Assembly (NCBI RefSeq): GCF_000416985.1
Contig: NZ_ATDL01000015.1
Span: 744,001-808,000 of the forward strand
DNA length: 64,000 nucleotides
Origin: Sphingobacterium paucimobilis HER1398
GTDB lineage: Bacteria > Bacteroidota > Bacteroidia > Sphingobacteriales > Sphingobacteriaceae
Direction of reading: 5' to 3'
This document shows, piece after piece, positions 34,091 through 43,600 of this stretch; within the stretch, counting starts at the first letter, position 1; each line of letters starts with the position of its first letter. The position numbers and the translations under genes were made by a program. Below the pieces are notes generated by a model. That model was not told where the DNA came from. It ran no database searches and worked only from the letters and a program-made list of their open reading frames with translations.

Positions 34091-34981
34091 TTATTTCCTA
34101 AGAGTATCCCAACTGTACGAAAAACAATAACGTATTCGATCAAAAAAACCTGACACTCCATTCAGACGAATCGGAATCAAAGCTTGCTGATCTTGATTCA
34201 TTTCCTTACCGGCCGTATTGGCGGCCGTAAAACAGTTGAGTTGATGCAGGTAGCTCCAAGATTCCCATAGCCATGGTTCTTGCCGTATCAATCCGCCCAG
34301 ATAGGCGTATAGTCGCTGCATGGTATCCTGTAGGTAATGATCACGAGCCGAAGCCGTCAGCGGGGAGATTGCTTCTCCTACAGTCAGCTTAAACCGCCTT
34401 CCTTCCTGCCGATGCGCTATAGGTACAATTGTGCTCCGAGTCAGATAGCTCAAAACCGCAATACCTTTACGCACATACAGACTGCCTGCTAAAAATCCGA
34501 TCTCTACCTTATCTTCAATACGATCCGTCGTACCGCTATTACCATCCGCAAATACCAAAAGGTGCCTTCCATCCTGTAGAGCCGAGCGCGCCTGCAATAG
34601 TACGGTCGGACTATCGCTCAACAAAAACCGGTAGCTCCCTCCTCCCGACTGCATAGCGCTTTGCATAGCCAATAGCTGGTCCTGCTGCGCCTCGAACACC
34701 TTTCTGTCCAGTATCATATCAAACTGCACCCCTTGTGCTGCCAGTATATATGGCAGTTGCGCATGGTATCCCAAGTGGAATAGGCACAGAATATGCGGTT
34801 CCTTATTGTACGGCATAATAGCCGATACATCCCATTGCGCTACGGTAGCTATAGCCCGCGGCCTATGGTAATGTTTATGCTCTCTGTAGCAAGCCGCGTG
34901 CTGCTGCCAGGGAATATCCGGAAGCAGCTGATGGAGATTTGCCGAAAACAGGGCAAATCCCCAGTCATTCAATTTGTCCAT
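34091..34981 (-). CDS. LpxL/HtrB-like acyltransferase, diverged
   Basis: The start MDKLNDWGFALFSANLHQLL at 34981 is preferred to the longer frame. About 296 residues with the LPLAT layout: FHLGYHAQLPYIL in place of the HxxxxD/E catalytic motif, LLVFADGNSGTTDRI, FLAGSLYVRKGIAVLSYLTR and STIVPIAHRQ, matching the FxG...A..tga.vvP region of lauroyl acyltransferases. The canonical acidic partner of the catalytic His is absent, so activity is uncertain. A 46-residue peptide gene lies 86 bases upstream and the LytS/LytTR pair follows, all on one strand. Confidence 0.65.
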   Translation of the reverse strand: MDKLNDWGFALFSANLHQLLPDIPWQQHAACYREHKHYHRPRAIATVAQWDVSAIMPYNKEPHILCLFHLGYHAQLPYILAAQGVQFDMILDRKVFEAQQDQLLAMQSAMQSGGGSYRFLLSDSPTVLLQARSALQDGRHLLVFADGNSGTTDRIEDKVEIGFLAGSLYVRKGIAVLSYLTRSTIVPIAHRQEGRRFKLTVGEAISPLTASARDHYLQDTMQRLYAYLGGLIRQEPWLWESWSYLHQLNCFTAANTAGKEMNQDQQALIPIRLNGVSGFFDRIRYCFSYSWDTLRK

Positions 34982-35067
34982 CCTATTATTTGATAATATC
35001 CAGTTTATTAAAAGAGCGGGCAAATCACGCCCGCTCACATTGAGTAAGTGGCTGCTATAACAAGCGC

Positions 35068-35208
35068 CTAGATAGTCTTGATGGGACAGCGTTCTGGTTT
35101 CGCTTCCTCCTCACCAAGCAATGGCAAGAGCTGATTCCAGAGTAGTATACCACTACCCACTGTCCATTGCTCCTTGCGCCATAGCTGTTGATCCTTTTTT
35201 AATTTCAT
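35068..35208 (-). CDS. 46-residue Cys-containing peptide, candidate precursor
   Basis: ATG at 35208 to TAG at 35068-35070. A basic amphipathic start (MKLKKDQQLWRKEQW) leads to a hydrophobic centre (GILLWNQLLPLL), an acidic patch (GEEEAKPE) and a short tail RCPIKTI with the only Cys. It is the first gene of a leftward set with an acyltransferase, LytS-like kinase and LytTR regulator. The layout recalls pheromone or modified-peptide precursors, but no known leader motif is recognised; a small structural protein cannot be excluded. Confidence 0.5.
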   Translation of the reverse strand: MKLKKDQQLWRKEQWTVGSGILLWNQLLPLLGEEEAKPERCPIKTI

Positions 35209-35505
35209 TTCTAAAGTATCTACGGTTTGACCATACGTTCTTCACCGGGGTGTACCGTCCAGGTGAGGAACGCCTATTAACTCCTAAATGGATCCAATGG
35301 TCACAAATCTGGAAGAAACTCAGCAACTTTGGGAATAAAAATGTACATCGTACAGCACGGTAAGGATTACACCGGTCATACGGGATATAACTCAACACTC
35401 CTCCCATAAAGTACGGATTACAACGGAAAAAGTACGATGTACACTTTGAGTCTACGTTTACAAGAGATATTGCCTAATATCGCTTCGTAACCAAATCCGT
35501 ATATT
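35209..35505. promoter_or_regulatory. divergent control region with nested repeats
   Basis: Between the leftward peptide/acyltransferase set and the AraC-type gene. TGTACATCGTAC at 35342-35353 is exactly complemented at 35432-35443. Inside this pair, GGATTACACCGG (35364-35375) and GGATTACAACGG (35415-35426) form a direct repeat. LytTR-like ACGTT cores occur at 35235 and 35454. Both the AraC-type and the LytTR protein are plausible binders. Confidence 0.6.
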
Positions 35506-36483
35506 ATGGAACGGACTTATGAACTTTTATTGGGAGAGAGCTGCCTGGGTCTGGCACCGCCACCATATACCCCGAGCCAGCAGATACGCCATGCCCATTG
35601 CCGGCATTGGCTTATCGCCACAGGTTGCATTGCAGAACAGGTATTTGATGGTCGCTATGCTTACCTCTATCATTACGAATACTGGATCAACCAAGAGACC
35701 GTGATACCTATACAGGCACACAAGGGAGACCTGCACCTGATCTATGCCCTAGCGACAACAGGGATTATCACGAGCGACATCCATCCGCACGAGTTGCAGG
35801 CTGCACAGGGTGCATACTTATACCTTCCCGTCGGAATCCACGAAATAAAGCTACAGGCAGGTCACCATATATTGGTCGGTTTTATAATCGATGCAGGAAT
35901 TTTCCGGGCGCCAGCCGACAGGCAATTCACCTTTCTAGCACCTTTGATCCAAGCCAAAAAGACTTGCTCAAGCTCACTTCCTGCGCCCATAGGATTCTAT
36001 ATTGCAACAGCTACAATCCACTATATAAAACTTCTATTCAGAAAACTCAATCCCCGTACGCTGGACAACGAGTATATCCTACTACAGCATCTCATCTTCC
36101 TGATCCATCTGACACGGTTCAAGCTGACCAAAGACAGCGGTGCTAATGATCGACAAGACTGGGCACGACGTGCCCATCAGCTGTTGCGGCACCTCGTTGT
36201 ACAGCAAGGAGCACAAGCGAAGTTAAAGGATCTTTCTTCCCTACTGGGGCTTGGATTACCGCAGCTGCGCCAACTATACAAAGCGCGGTACCACATTACA
36301 CTCCGGACATACCGGAACCGTCTTCTGCTCGAAGTTATCAAAGACATCCTGCCGCAGAACGAAAAATTAATCCAATCGGCAGAACAGGCCGGATTCAGTG
36401 GCATGAGTGAGATGAACCGATTTATCCGAAAGCAGACGGGCCTCACGACATCTGGCTTAAAGAATCAATTAATGGACAAGTAA
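35506..36483 (+). CDS. AraC-family transcriptional regulator
   Basis: A 325-residue protein with an N-terminal cupin-like sensing region (for example HKGDLHLIYALATTGII, YLYLPVGIHEIKLQ) and a C-terminal double helix-turn-helix (about 230-320): KLKDLSSLLGLGLPQLRQLY and IQSAEQAGFSGMSEMNRFIR, followed by KQTGLTTSGLK. The second helix-turn-helix shows the AraC pattern GFSxxSxxxRxFxKxxGxxP in diverged form. It is divergent from the peptide/acyltransferase operon and probably regulates it and the downstream gene. Confidence 0.85.
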   Translation: MERTYELLLGESCLGLAPPPYTPSQQIRHAHCRHWLIATGCIAEQVFDGRYAYLYHYEYWINQETVIPIQAHKGDLHLIYALATTGIITSDIHPHELQAAQGAYLYLPVGIHEIKLQAGHHILVGFIIDAGIFRAPADRQFTFLAPLIQAKKTCSSSLPAPIGFYIATATIHYIKLLFRKLNPRTLDNEYILLQHLIFLIHLTRFKLTKDSGANDRQDWARRAHQLLRHLVVQQGAQAKLKDLSSLLGLGLPQLRQLYKARYHITLRTYRNRLLLEVIKDILPQNEKLIQSAEQAGFSGMSEMNRFIRKQTGLTTSGLKNQLMDK

Positions 36484-36494
36484 CAGGTTCAATC

Positions 36495-37388
36495 ATGGAA
36501 AAGCCCCCTATATTACATCGGCTGCCGAGCCTGCAGGTATACCACATCCTCCAGCAGGTCTATCAGGCCCTTCCCGAAGTGATGGAACGCATTGCCCCAC
36601 AGGGCTGGCAGAACAGCACCTATCATAGGCATATGATGCAGGATCGCTGGGAGATGCACCAGGATTTTATTCAGGATCTACCAAAAGATCAACACCCCGC
36701 GAGCGATACAGCACACCTTGAGGCTGATGACGACAATCCCTTTACCCTTGAAAATTATTTTTGTTGCACATTCCCACCCATGAACAATTACCCCATGGAG
36801 ATCTTCTATATCATCGCATCGCACCTGATGGATATTACCAGTGGATCCGTACTCCTCGGGACGGAGACCTCCAAGATCTATTATATAGCCGAAGAGACGG
36901 TACATGAGGCATTGTTCGAGATTGCCTACGAGCATCAGGAAATCGACGACATGGTCCGCGATATGCATGCCTGTATTCTCACAGCGCCTCCCTTACAGGG
37001 GATAGATGCTATCTATGCCTATGAATGTCTATTCGCTATACTGCACCAGATGGGGTATCACCTTCGGTATCTGGACACTGACCTCCTCTATATCGCCGAG
37101 TTGCAGGAGATCTATCAGGACATCCACTATACCGATATCGCCAGTACTGAGAAAACCGAGAAAATACAACAGATACAATCCGACATCCAGTATGTGATCA
37201 ATAGCAAAATACCAAGAAGCTACCGGCAGCATATTGACCTATTCGATCTGGAAGCCATTGTCAGATTGCTAAACACCTACAAAGTAGACCCCGTCGTACT
37301 ATCCTATCTGCATATCTACGACACCTTTCCCAGGGGCTATCCCTGTGTAGCCAGTGATTACTGTGACGAAGATGAGCAATGGGATTAG
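36495..37388 (+). CDS. hypothetical 297-residue protein
   Basis: A cytoplasmic, acidic, Tyr-rich and His-rich protein with no signal peptide, repeated helical stretches and acidic runs (EADDDNPFTLENYF, ELQEIYQDIHYTDIAS) and a CVASDYCDEDEQWD C-terminus. It begins 11 bases after the AraC-type gene, so the two are an operon. I do not recognise any domain. With its operon partner it belongs to the peptide/LytTR accessory block. Confidence 0.6.
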   Translation: MEKPPILHRLPSLQVYHILQQVYQALPEVMERIAPQGWQNSTYHRHMMQDRWEMHQDFIQDLPKDQHPASDTAHLEADDDNPFTLENYFCCTFPPMNNYPMEIFYIIASHLMDITSGSVLLGTETSKIYYIAEETVHEALFEIAYEHQEIDDMVRDMHACILTAPPLQGIDAIYAYECLFAILHQMGYHLRYLDTDLLYIAELQEIYQDIHYTDIASTEKTEKIQQIQSDIQYVINSKIPRSYRQHIDLFDLEAIVRLLNTYKVDPVVLSYLHIYDTFPRGYPCVASDYCDEDEQWD

Positions 37389-37672
37389 CGTCTCAAAACA
37401 GCGCCAGAACGGGCATATACCTTTTGGCCTATCGAAATATACACATCGGCCTAACGGTCGCATGCCCTAAAGATCGACCTTAGTATCATGAATCTCCATA
37501 TCAGTATAGGATGCTGATCGGCACCTGGGCACAAGGCCTGTCTGGGGAAAGGGCGTGTCGGCCAAAAGACACTTATGACTATCCCCAGATAGCGCTTAGG
37601 CAACGCACAGAAAAATAAGCCAGCAACAGGATAGCAATACTATAGAAATAAAAAAAACAAAAAGACATCATC

Positions 37673-38065
37673 ATGAAATCTATCATGATCCTGCTTACAG
37701 CCATACTAGGTTTGGGTGTAACAGCGTGGGCTTTGAACGATAACAAAGCAATTGACTCAACTGTAAATCTGCATGATGCTGATGAAGCTAGTCAGACGGA
37801 AGTATTTTGGGACTATAATGGCAGCAGACCATTAAATAGTACCGATCATATTCTGCCAGAGAAATACAGCTATGCCGCAAATCAGAATTTGGGTTGTGAT
37901 CAATCTACGGCTTTCTGTCAGATTAAAGCACCGGTTTTGGCGGGTTCGTCACCTGCCCAACCTGATTTAAGTGCGCCTTCAACTATACCTGGTCAAAATA
38001 TACAAGACCGTATTGAAGACGCACAATTAAATGGTCCGAACGAAACAGTAACGATGAAAAATTAA
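37673..38065 (+). CDS. small exported protein with a Cys pair (DUF6520-like)
   Basis: A 130-residue protein with an N-terminal signal segment (MKSIMILLTAILGLGVTAWA) and a short mature part containing VFWDYNGSRPLN and LGCDQSTAFCQI, a Cys-x6-Cys pair that recalls the short DUF6520-type proteins of Sphingobacteriales. These are often found next to SusC/SusD loci. The family assignment is tentative. It converges on the TlpA-like gene, with a 4-base overlap of the 3' ends. Confidence 0.55.
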   Translation: MKSIMILLTAILGLGVTAWALNDNKAIDSTVNLHDADEASQTEVFWDYNGSRPLNSTDHILPEKYSYAANQNLGCDQSTAFCQIKAPVLAGSSPAQPDLSAPSTIPGQNIQDRIEDAQLNGPNETVTMKN

Positions 38066-39306
38066 AACATTTCTTTTCTGATTACTAATGTTTCCACAGG
38101 AATGACTTGAAGCTCTATGGTTATACCATGAGCTTCAAGTTGGCTTAAATCATCTCTGTTTTGAGGATCAAAATCATTACCTATTTTTATTCTATAAAGC
38201 TCCCTTCTTTCCAGACCTTCCTCTAATACAACCGGAATACCGGCATAAATATCATCGGTCTCGTTCATCCAGTCCAAAAGCGTTCTATCACCTGAGATCG
38301 ATACATTAGAAGTTGTATTCCCTCTGCGAGACGGCATCCTCTTTATGATATAACTCTTTCTGTTGATCTCACTGAAATTCGTGGACCACCCCATAAACCC
38401 ATCAAGATTATTCATAACATATTTTTGGAATTCCTTCTCTCCCATTGAAAGCTTCCCTTTCACTTCATAGAAGTATGTATTGTCCATATCCCAGAGTGAT
38501 AACGGAGATTCATTATCAACATACTCCAATCTATCATAAGGAAATCCCAGACAGATGACCCGCGATCTACTCAAATTGGGTAACCCTAAAATAGAACGAT
38601 ATATCTTCAATATAGGTACATTGACACCGCCTACCCTGACCGAGCCTGCTACTGAATCCACAAGGCGATATTGCTTCCATCGGTACCCTTCTTTATATTT
38701 CCCGATTAGCATATAGTTCATCATCGCCAATTCGTCAACATCAAACCCATGATTACTCTGAGCCAAAAGCACACTTTCACTAGGGTCGTATACCATATCC
38801 AGTTTTCTTGGGATTTTATAATCAATTTTATCTGCCAGAAAATTGTCGATAAACTCCTCTGACACCAGGTCACCTTCCGTAATATAACGTATTCGTCTTT
38901 CAGAATCTATCCACACCAAGTGGGGCTCACCCCGATGAGGAAAGAGATTGTTTAAAACAGAATCTTCATACACAAGCCTTACATAATCGACTTGCATTTT
39001 GCTTTCAAAAAAATCGGTCAAGTCCTGTTTTTTTGTTTTTGTAACAAAAAACACCTCTAACCTATTATGATACTGCTGTAGTAGCTTATCTAATTTTTTG
39101 ACAGATGCAATACAGGGGGGACATCTTAAACCACCAAAGTCTAAAAGAATACCTTTCCCAGAAAGCCTCTCTAGGTAAATAGTCTCATTTTCGACATGTA
39201 ATACATGTGGTATATGCGTGATAGCAAATCGATCACTTTCCTTGACCTGTTGTGCAAACGATGGAAGAAAAGAGATCACGAAAAACCATATTATTGTGTA
39301 TTTCAT
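38062..39306 (-). CDS. TlpA-like thioredoxin-domain protein
   Basis: A 414-residue exported protein: signal peptide MKYTIIWFFVISFLPSFAQ, then a thioredoxin-like domain (about 40-165) with the redox motif RCPPCIAS, FFVTKTKKQDLTDFFESK and EPHLVWIDSERRIRY. A C-terminal region of about 240 residues has no recognised domain. Such proteins accompany SusC/SusD pairs in Sphingobacteriaceae and may act on disulfides of imported substrates or surface partners. It starts 1 base after the SusD stop, third in the operon. Confidence 0.85.
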   Translation of the reverse strand: MKYTIIWFFVISFLPSFAQQVKESDRFAITHIPHVLHVENETIYLERLSGKGILLDFGGLRCPPCIASVKKLDKLLQQYHNRLEVFFVTKTKKQDLTDFFESKMQVDYVRLVYEDSVLNNLFPHRGEPHLVWIDSERRIRYITEGDLVSEEFIDNFLADKIDYKIPRKLDMVYDPSESVLLAQSNHGFDVDELAMMNYMLIGKYKEGYRWKQYRLVDSVAGSVRVGGVNVPILKIYRSILGLPNLSRSRVICLGFPYDRLEYVDNESPLSLWDMDNTYFYEVKGKLSMGEKEFQKYVMNNLDGFMGWSTNFSEINRKSYIIKRMPSRRGNTTSNVSISGDRTLLDWMNETDDIYAGIPVVLEEGLERRELYRIKIGNDFDPQNRDDLSQLEAHGITIELQVIPVETLVIRKEMF

Positions 39307-39307
39307 A

Positions 39308-40678
39308 TCATCTTTTATTTTGAGGTATACCTGTAAACTCTATAATAGGTTGTGGAATCAGAAAATTATAGCGGAGGTCATTAGGTGCCAAAGTGTATAC
39401 ATGTTGGTTGAAGGAGCGAATCAAGCTAATAGCATGTGTTCCGCTCACGTTCAGTCTTTTTAGATCACTCCACCTAAGCCCTCTCATAATCAACTCCTTT
39501 CTACGTTCTTTCAGTACAAAACCAATAGGATCCGTCATCTCTCGCAGGTCGTAGGGCTGAAAACTATCTTTGTTGACACGATTTTTGAGAAAGAGATTGA
39601 TGGTATGGTTTGCCTCATCCATTTGTTGTAGCCGGACTTCACATTCGGCTTTAATAAGATATATCTCTGCGGTGGAAATACCTGTAAAAAAAGAACCACT
39701 CGACTCTCCTAAGTAACTTCCTTTGAAAGAATAATATCCATCATTATTGAGTTTAAAAAAGAGCACTTTTCTTAGATCATTGACCGCATAGCTTTCGTAT
39801 AAATTGGAGTCGATTCGTGCCGTCTGCGGATGTAGAATTGACGCTCCCGAACTGGATGCAAAATACACCGTCTCGGCATTAAACCGAGGAAACGGAGCTG
39901 TTGCCGTAGCCGATACGTGGTTATAATCGATGAGCTCCGATTGATAAAACAAGGCCGTATCTGCATATAGCAAAGCAGATTCCACGTCCTGCATAATCAA
40001 AGCCGTCCGCGCTAGAAGCGCAAAACCAGCGGCTTTGCCTGGCCTAGTGGTCACTAGCGGCTTGCTCGGTAAATCTCGAACAGCAAGAACAAGATCACTG
40101 CGTATCTGATCATAGGTAGCACGGACAGAAGATCTTTTACTTGGCACATTAAAATCAGCATTAAGTCGCATAACAATCCCTAAATCGGGATTATCAAGAT
40201 CCAAATCATACGCAGGCGCATATACCTGAGCAAAATTAAAAAAACTAAATGCTCGTATAAACCTTGCCGATGCGATGAGTTCACTTCTCACCTTTTTGTC
40301 ATCCGCTTTACCGCTAGCAGGCATGTTTTCGATTTCATCCAGTACGATATTCGCATACATCACAGGCACACTGGGTGCCATCCATTCTACATTTCTATTT
40401 ATGTTTTGATAAAGTGGCTCTTTTTGCCACAGGTAATTATCCCGTTCAAAATCTGTCACACTATTCAATGCGTCGTCCGGTACAAAATAATTGTCCGTCC
40501 CAATCTCAAGAAGAGATGGAAAACGGGATGTGTTTATAGAATTAAGCGCATCAAGCAGGGCCTGTAGATCCGCATACGTATTCGGATGAGTTATCGAACT
40601 GTCCGGTTTTTCATCAAGAAAACCACTACAGGAAGAAAGCAATCGAATTGCTATTATTGTGATAAGTATATTTTTCAT
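39308..40678 (-). CDS. SusD/RagB-family outer-membrane lipoprotein
   Basis: The start MKNILITIIAIRLLSSCSGF at 40678 gives a proper lipobox (LLSSC). The TTG nine bases upstream is in frame but unnecessary. About 456 residues with SusD landmarks: FLDEKPDSS at the N-terminus, ASARFIRAFSFFNFAQVY, YDQIRSDLVLAVRDLP, GKAAGFALLARTALI and RRKELIMRGLRWSDLKRL. It acts as the surface lid of the SusC channel. It starts 5 bases after the SusC stop. Confidence 0.93.
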   Translation of the reverse strand: MKNILITIIAIRLLSSCSGFLDEKPDSSITHPNTYADLQALLDALNSINTSRFPSLLEIGTDNYFVPDDALNSVTDFERDNYLWQKEPLYQNINRNVEWMAPSVPVMYANIVLDEIENMPASGKADDKKVRSELIASARFIRAFSFFNFAQVYAPAYDLDLDNPDLGIVMRLNADFNVPSKRSSVRATYDQIRSDLVLAVRDLPSKPLVTTRPGKAAGFALLARTALIMQDVESALLYADTALFYQSELIDYNHVSATATAPFPRFNAETVYFASSSGASILHPQTARIDSNLYESYAVNDLRKVLFFKLNNDGYYSFKGSYLGESSGSFFTGISTAEIYLIKAECEVRLQQMDEANHTINLFLKNRVNKDSFQPYDLREMTDPIGFVLKERRKELIMRGLRWSDLKRLNVSGTHAISLIRSFNQHVYTLAPNDLRYNFLIPQPIIEFTGIPQNKR

Positions 40679-40683
40679 AGTAA

Positions 40684-43600
40684 TCAATAATTAAAAGTCA
40701 CATTAAAACCATAGGAACGAGGGGCAGGCAGACGGTTATAATCAGGATCTACCCCCACACTATTCCTGCGCCATAAGAGACCAACATTAGAGCAGTTCAC
40801 ACTGATTGCTGTATGCACAATGCGTTGCCCTATCCTACCTTTGAATCGATAGGATGCACTTAGATCATTAAGCCTGATCAGATCACCTTTATGTACCAGT
40901 ACATCCGAATAATTATAAAAATCATCCCTAGCCGTTACAGCAGGATAAGGCATAGATGGTACATTGGTATGCTGTTCATCCCCTGGCTTCTGCCATCGGT
41001 ACTGAAAGTCTTCGTGTATATCCTGATATCTATATGCTGATCCATAGTTAATACTGTTTTTACGGAAGTAATGACCAAACTTAAACTGTACATTGGAAGA
41101 AACTGTAAACCCATGATAACTAATATTTAGTTTAAAATTACCATAGTATGGAGGCAATGATGTGCCATGAAAGGTGTGGTACTGTAGCGAATCGGTGTTA
41201 ATCTTGGAATAGTTTTTTGAGATTTCCCCTCTGAAATATCCGCGTGGATCTCCATTATCTGGATCAAGACCGGCTGACCGAAAACTATAAAGTGGATACA
41301 ACCGCTGTCCTGTAATCGGACGGATACTTTCTCCTTTGCTCCCCATATAATTGACAGCACTGAGTAAAGTCCCATTATAAGTCTCAACCCTGTCCTTGAC
41401 ATAGCTCACATTAAACATACTAGACACCTGTATCTGCGATATATTCGTTTTATATCTCAAAGCGACATCTATCCCCCTACCTTTTAATTCGCCTACATTA
41501 CGCTGGGCCGTAGCTAGACCTGTTGTAGGATCTATCGGATCATTACTGATCAGATCTGTGGAATGCTTCCAGAATAAATCGATTGATCCTGACAGACTCT
41601 GCCCTAAAAATTCCATATCCAGACCTAAATTATACATCTTGACATCCTCCCATTTAAGTTTTGGATTGGGCGGAAGACTTATCGTCGCATACGGAAGATT
41701 GGTATAAGGATGAGCAGCGCTATAAATCAATATCGGTCTAGCGAGTGCTCCAGCTCCAATATTGCCACTGTGCCCTATTGTGCCTCTAATTTTAGCTTGA
41801 TCCAGCCAAGTCATATAGGCTAAGAACCTTTCTTTCTTCAAATTCCAAGCTAAACCAAAAGACCACAGTGGATTCCACTTTTCATTGGATTCCTTTCCAA
41901 AATTATTCGAACCATCTCGACGCACTGAACCGAATAGCTGGTATTTATCCAAGACGGTATAACCAGCATTCGCATACAGCGACATAACTCTGCTATTCTT
42001 CCTCTTGTAGGCATCCACAAATGGTATAGGCGTATTGAATGACAATCCTTCAAATATGGGGTAGCTTGTCAGATAATCTACTTTTGCGGAGGTCAGGATC
42101 TCGCTATTGTATCCGTAAGATCTATAAGTCTGTGTCGAGATGGGCTGATCACTGATTTCGAAACCAACGATTGCAGACAGATGGTCAATTTTGGACAATT
42201 TTCTGTTAATATCTATCTGTGTACGAAATCTGTTTGCAAATGCAGACGAAAAGCTATTGGTCAACATATCTCCTTTAGGCAACATATATTTTGGCGTGCC
42301 TCCGACGATCTGGGTATACCGGTTTACGAGGTCGCGCGTAGTGTAGGAATCCTGCATATTTAGCACCTGCCCTTTGCTATCCGTCATCTCTAGCGCATGC
42401 ATCACAGTCCATGCTATCCCCTTATCAATTTCGTAACGTAGATCCAAATTACTGTTCAAGTAAAAATTATGTGTGCTGGTCTTGTTGTACAAGTGCTCTT
42501 CATATGGTCTATAAATCCAGTCCATCAGCAAACCGCTGCCTGCGGTACGTACATAATCGAGGTTATATCCATTAGGCACCTCGGTAACTGTCCCATCGGC
42601 TCCAACAAGAGACAGGTAAGGATATATGCCGGAGAGACCGCCTCCTGGTGAATATCCGTATCCCATCCCGTGCGGCCTATCTGTTACTTTAGCGTAAACT
42701 ACATTTACATGTGAACGTAATTGCAACCCCCTGATGGGCATGAATGTATTCTGTATACCTACGTTTAGTTTACGTTGCGCAGCATATTTATTTTCTCCCC
42801 TGTCCTGCTGCAACATCGCCGTTAGCCCAAAACCGTATTTATTACCACCTTTAGCTATATTTACATTAAACTGATTATTGAGCGGGTTTCGATAGAAATA
42901 TTTCATCAGATCTTCTCTATAATCCTGCCGCGCAAAATCGCTGAAAGCAGATTCCATACTTTCCAGATCCATCTTCCCTTTTTTATTAGCGTCCAACAAG
43001 CGGACAACCGGTGACAAAACCAAACCCCTCTGATCCGCGGCATTGAGCTTACTATTATAAAAGCCTTTGTCATACAGCATGCGTTCCATCTCTATAAAAT
43101 CAGCGGAAGACATATCAGGAATGGCCAACAAGTCACTTTGATCTTGTAAAATTGTCCTGTTACTGAGCGAAATTTTCACAGATTCATCACTTCCAATCTT
43201 TTTCCTATTGATCACAATAACACCGTTGCCTGCCTTGACTCCCCATATGGATGTGGCGGCAGCATCTTTTAATATGGTAACGGATTCCACCGTTTCAGGA
43301 TCAATATCTTCGATACGTCCCTCATAGGGAAAGTTATCCAATACGATCAATGGATTTTGGCTCAGTTCGTTTAAAGAATTGATACCACGAACATTTATTT
43401 TAGAGCGACCTGTTCTATTATCGAACTGAAGCCCTGCTGCAGTCCCATCCAACCTTGATAAGATATTGGGTGTCACCCGTAGAGCCAATATCGTACTATC
43501 AATTTGTACAAAGCTCCCCGTAGCTCTTTCCTTTGGTATCTTCTGGTACCCTGTAGATATGACTTCGACTTCTTCTATCTGTTTTTCACCAGGCCGTAGG

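Noticed and set aside
35153..35407. 84-codon minus-strand frame (MGGVLSYIPYDRC...).
   Set aside because: It covers the repeat-rich divergent control region and the 5' part of the better supported 46-residue peptide in another frame.
29571..37388. Genomic island integrated at tRNA-Leu.
   Set aside because: No integrase gene and no copy of the tRNA 3' end were found in the window; the accessory character is only suggested by gene content.
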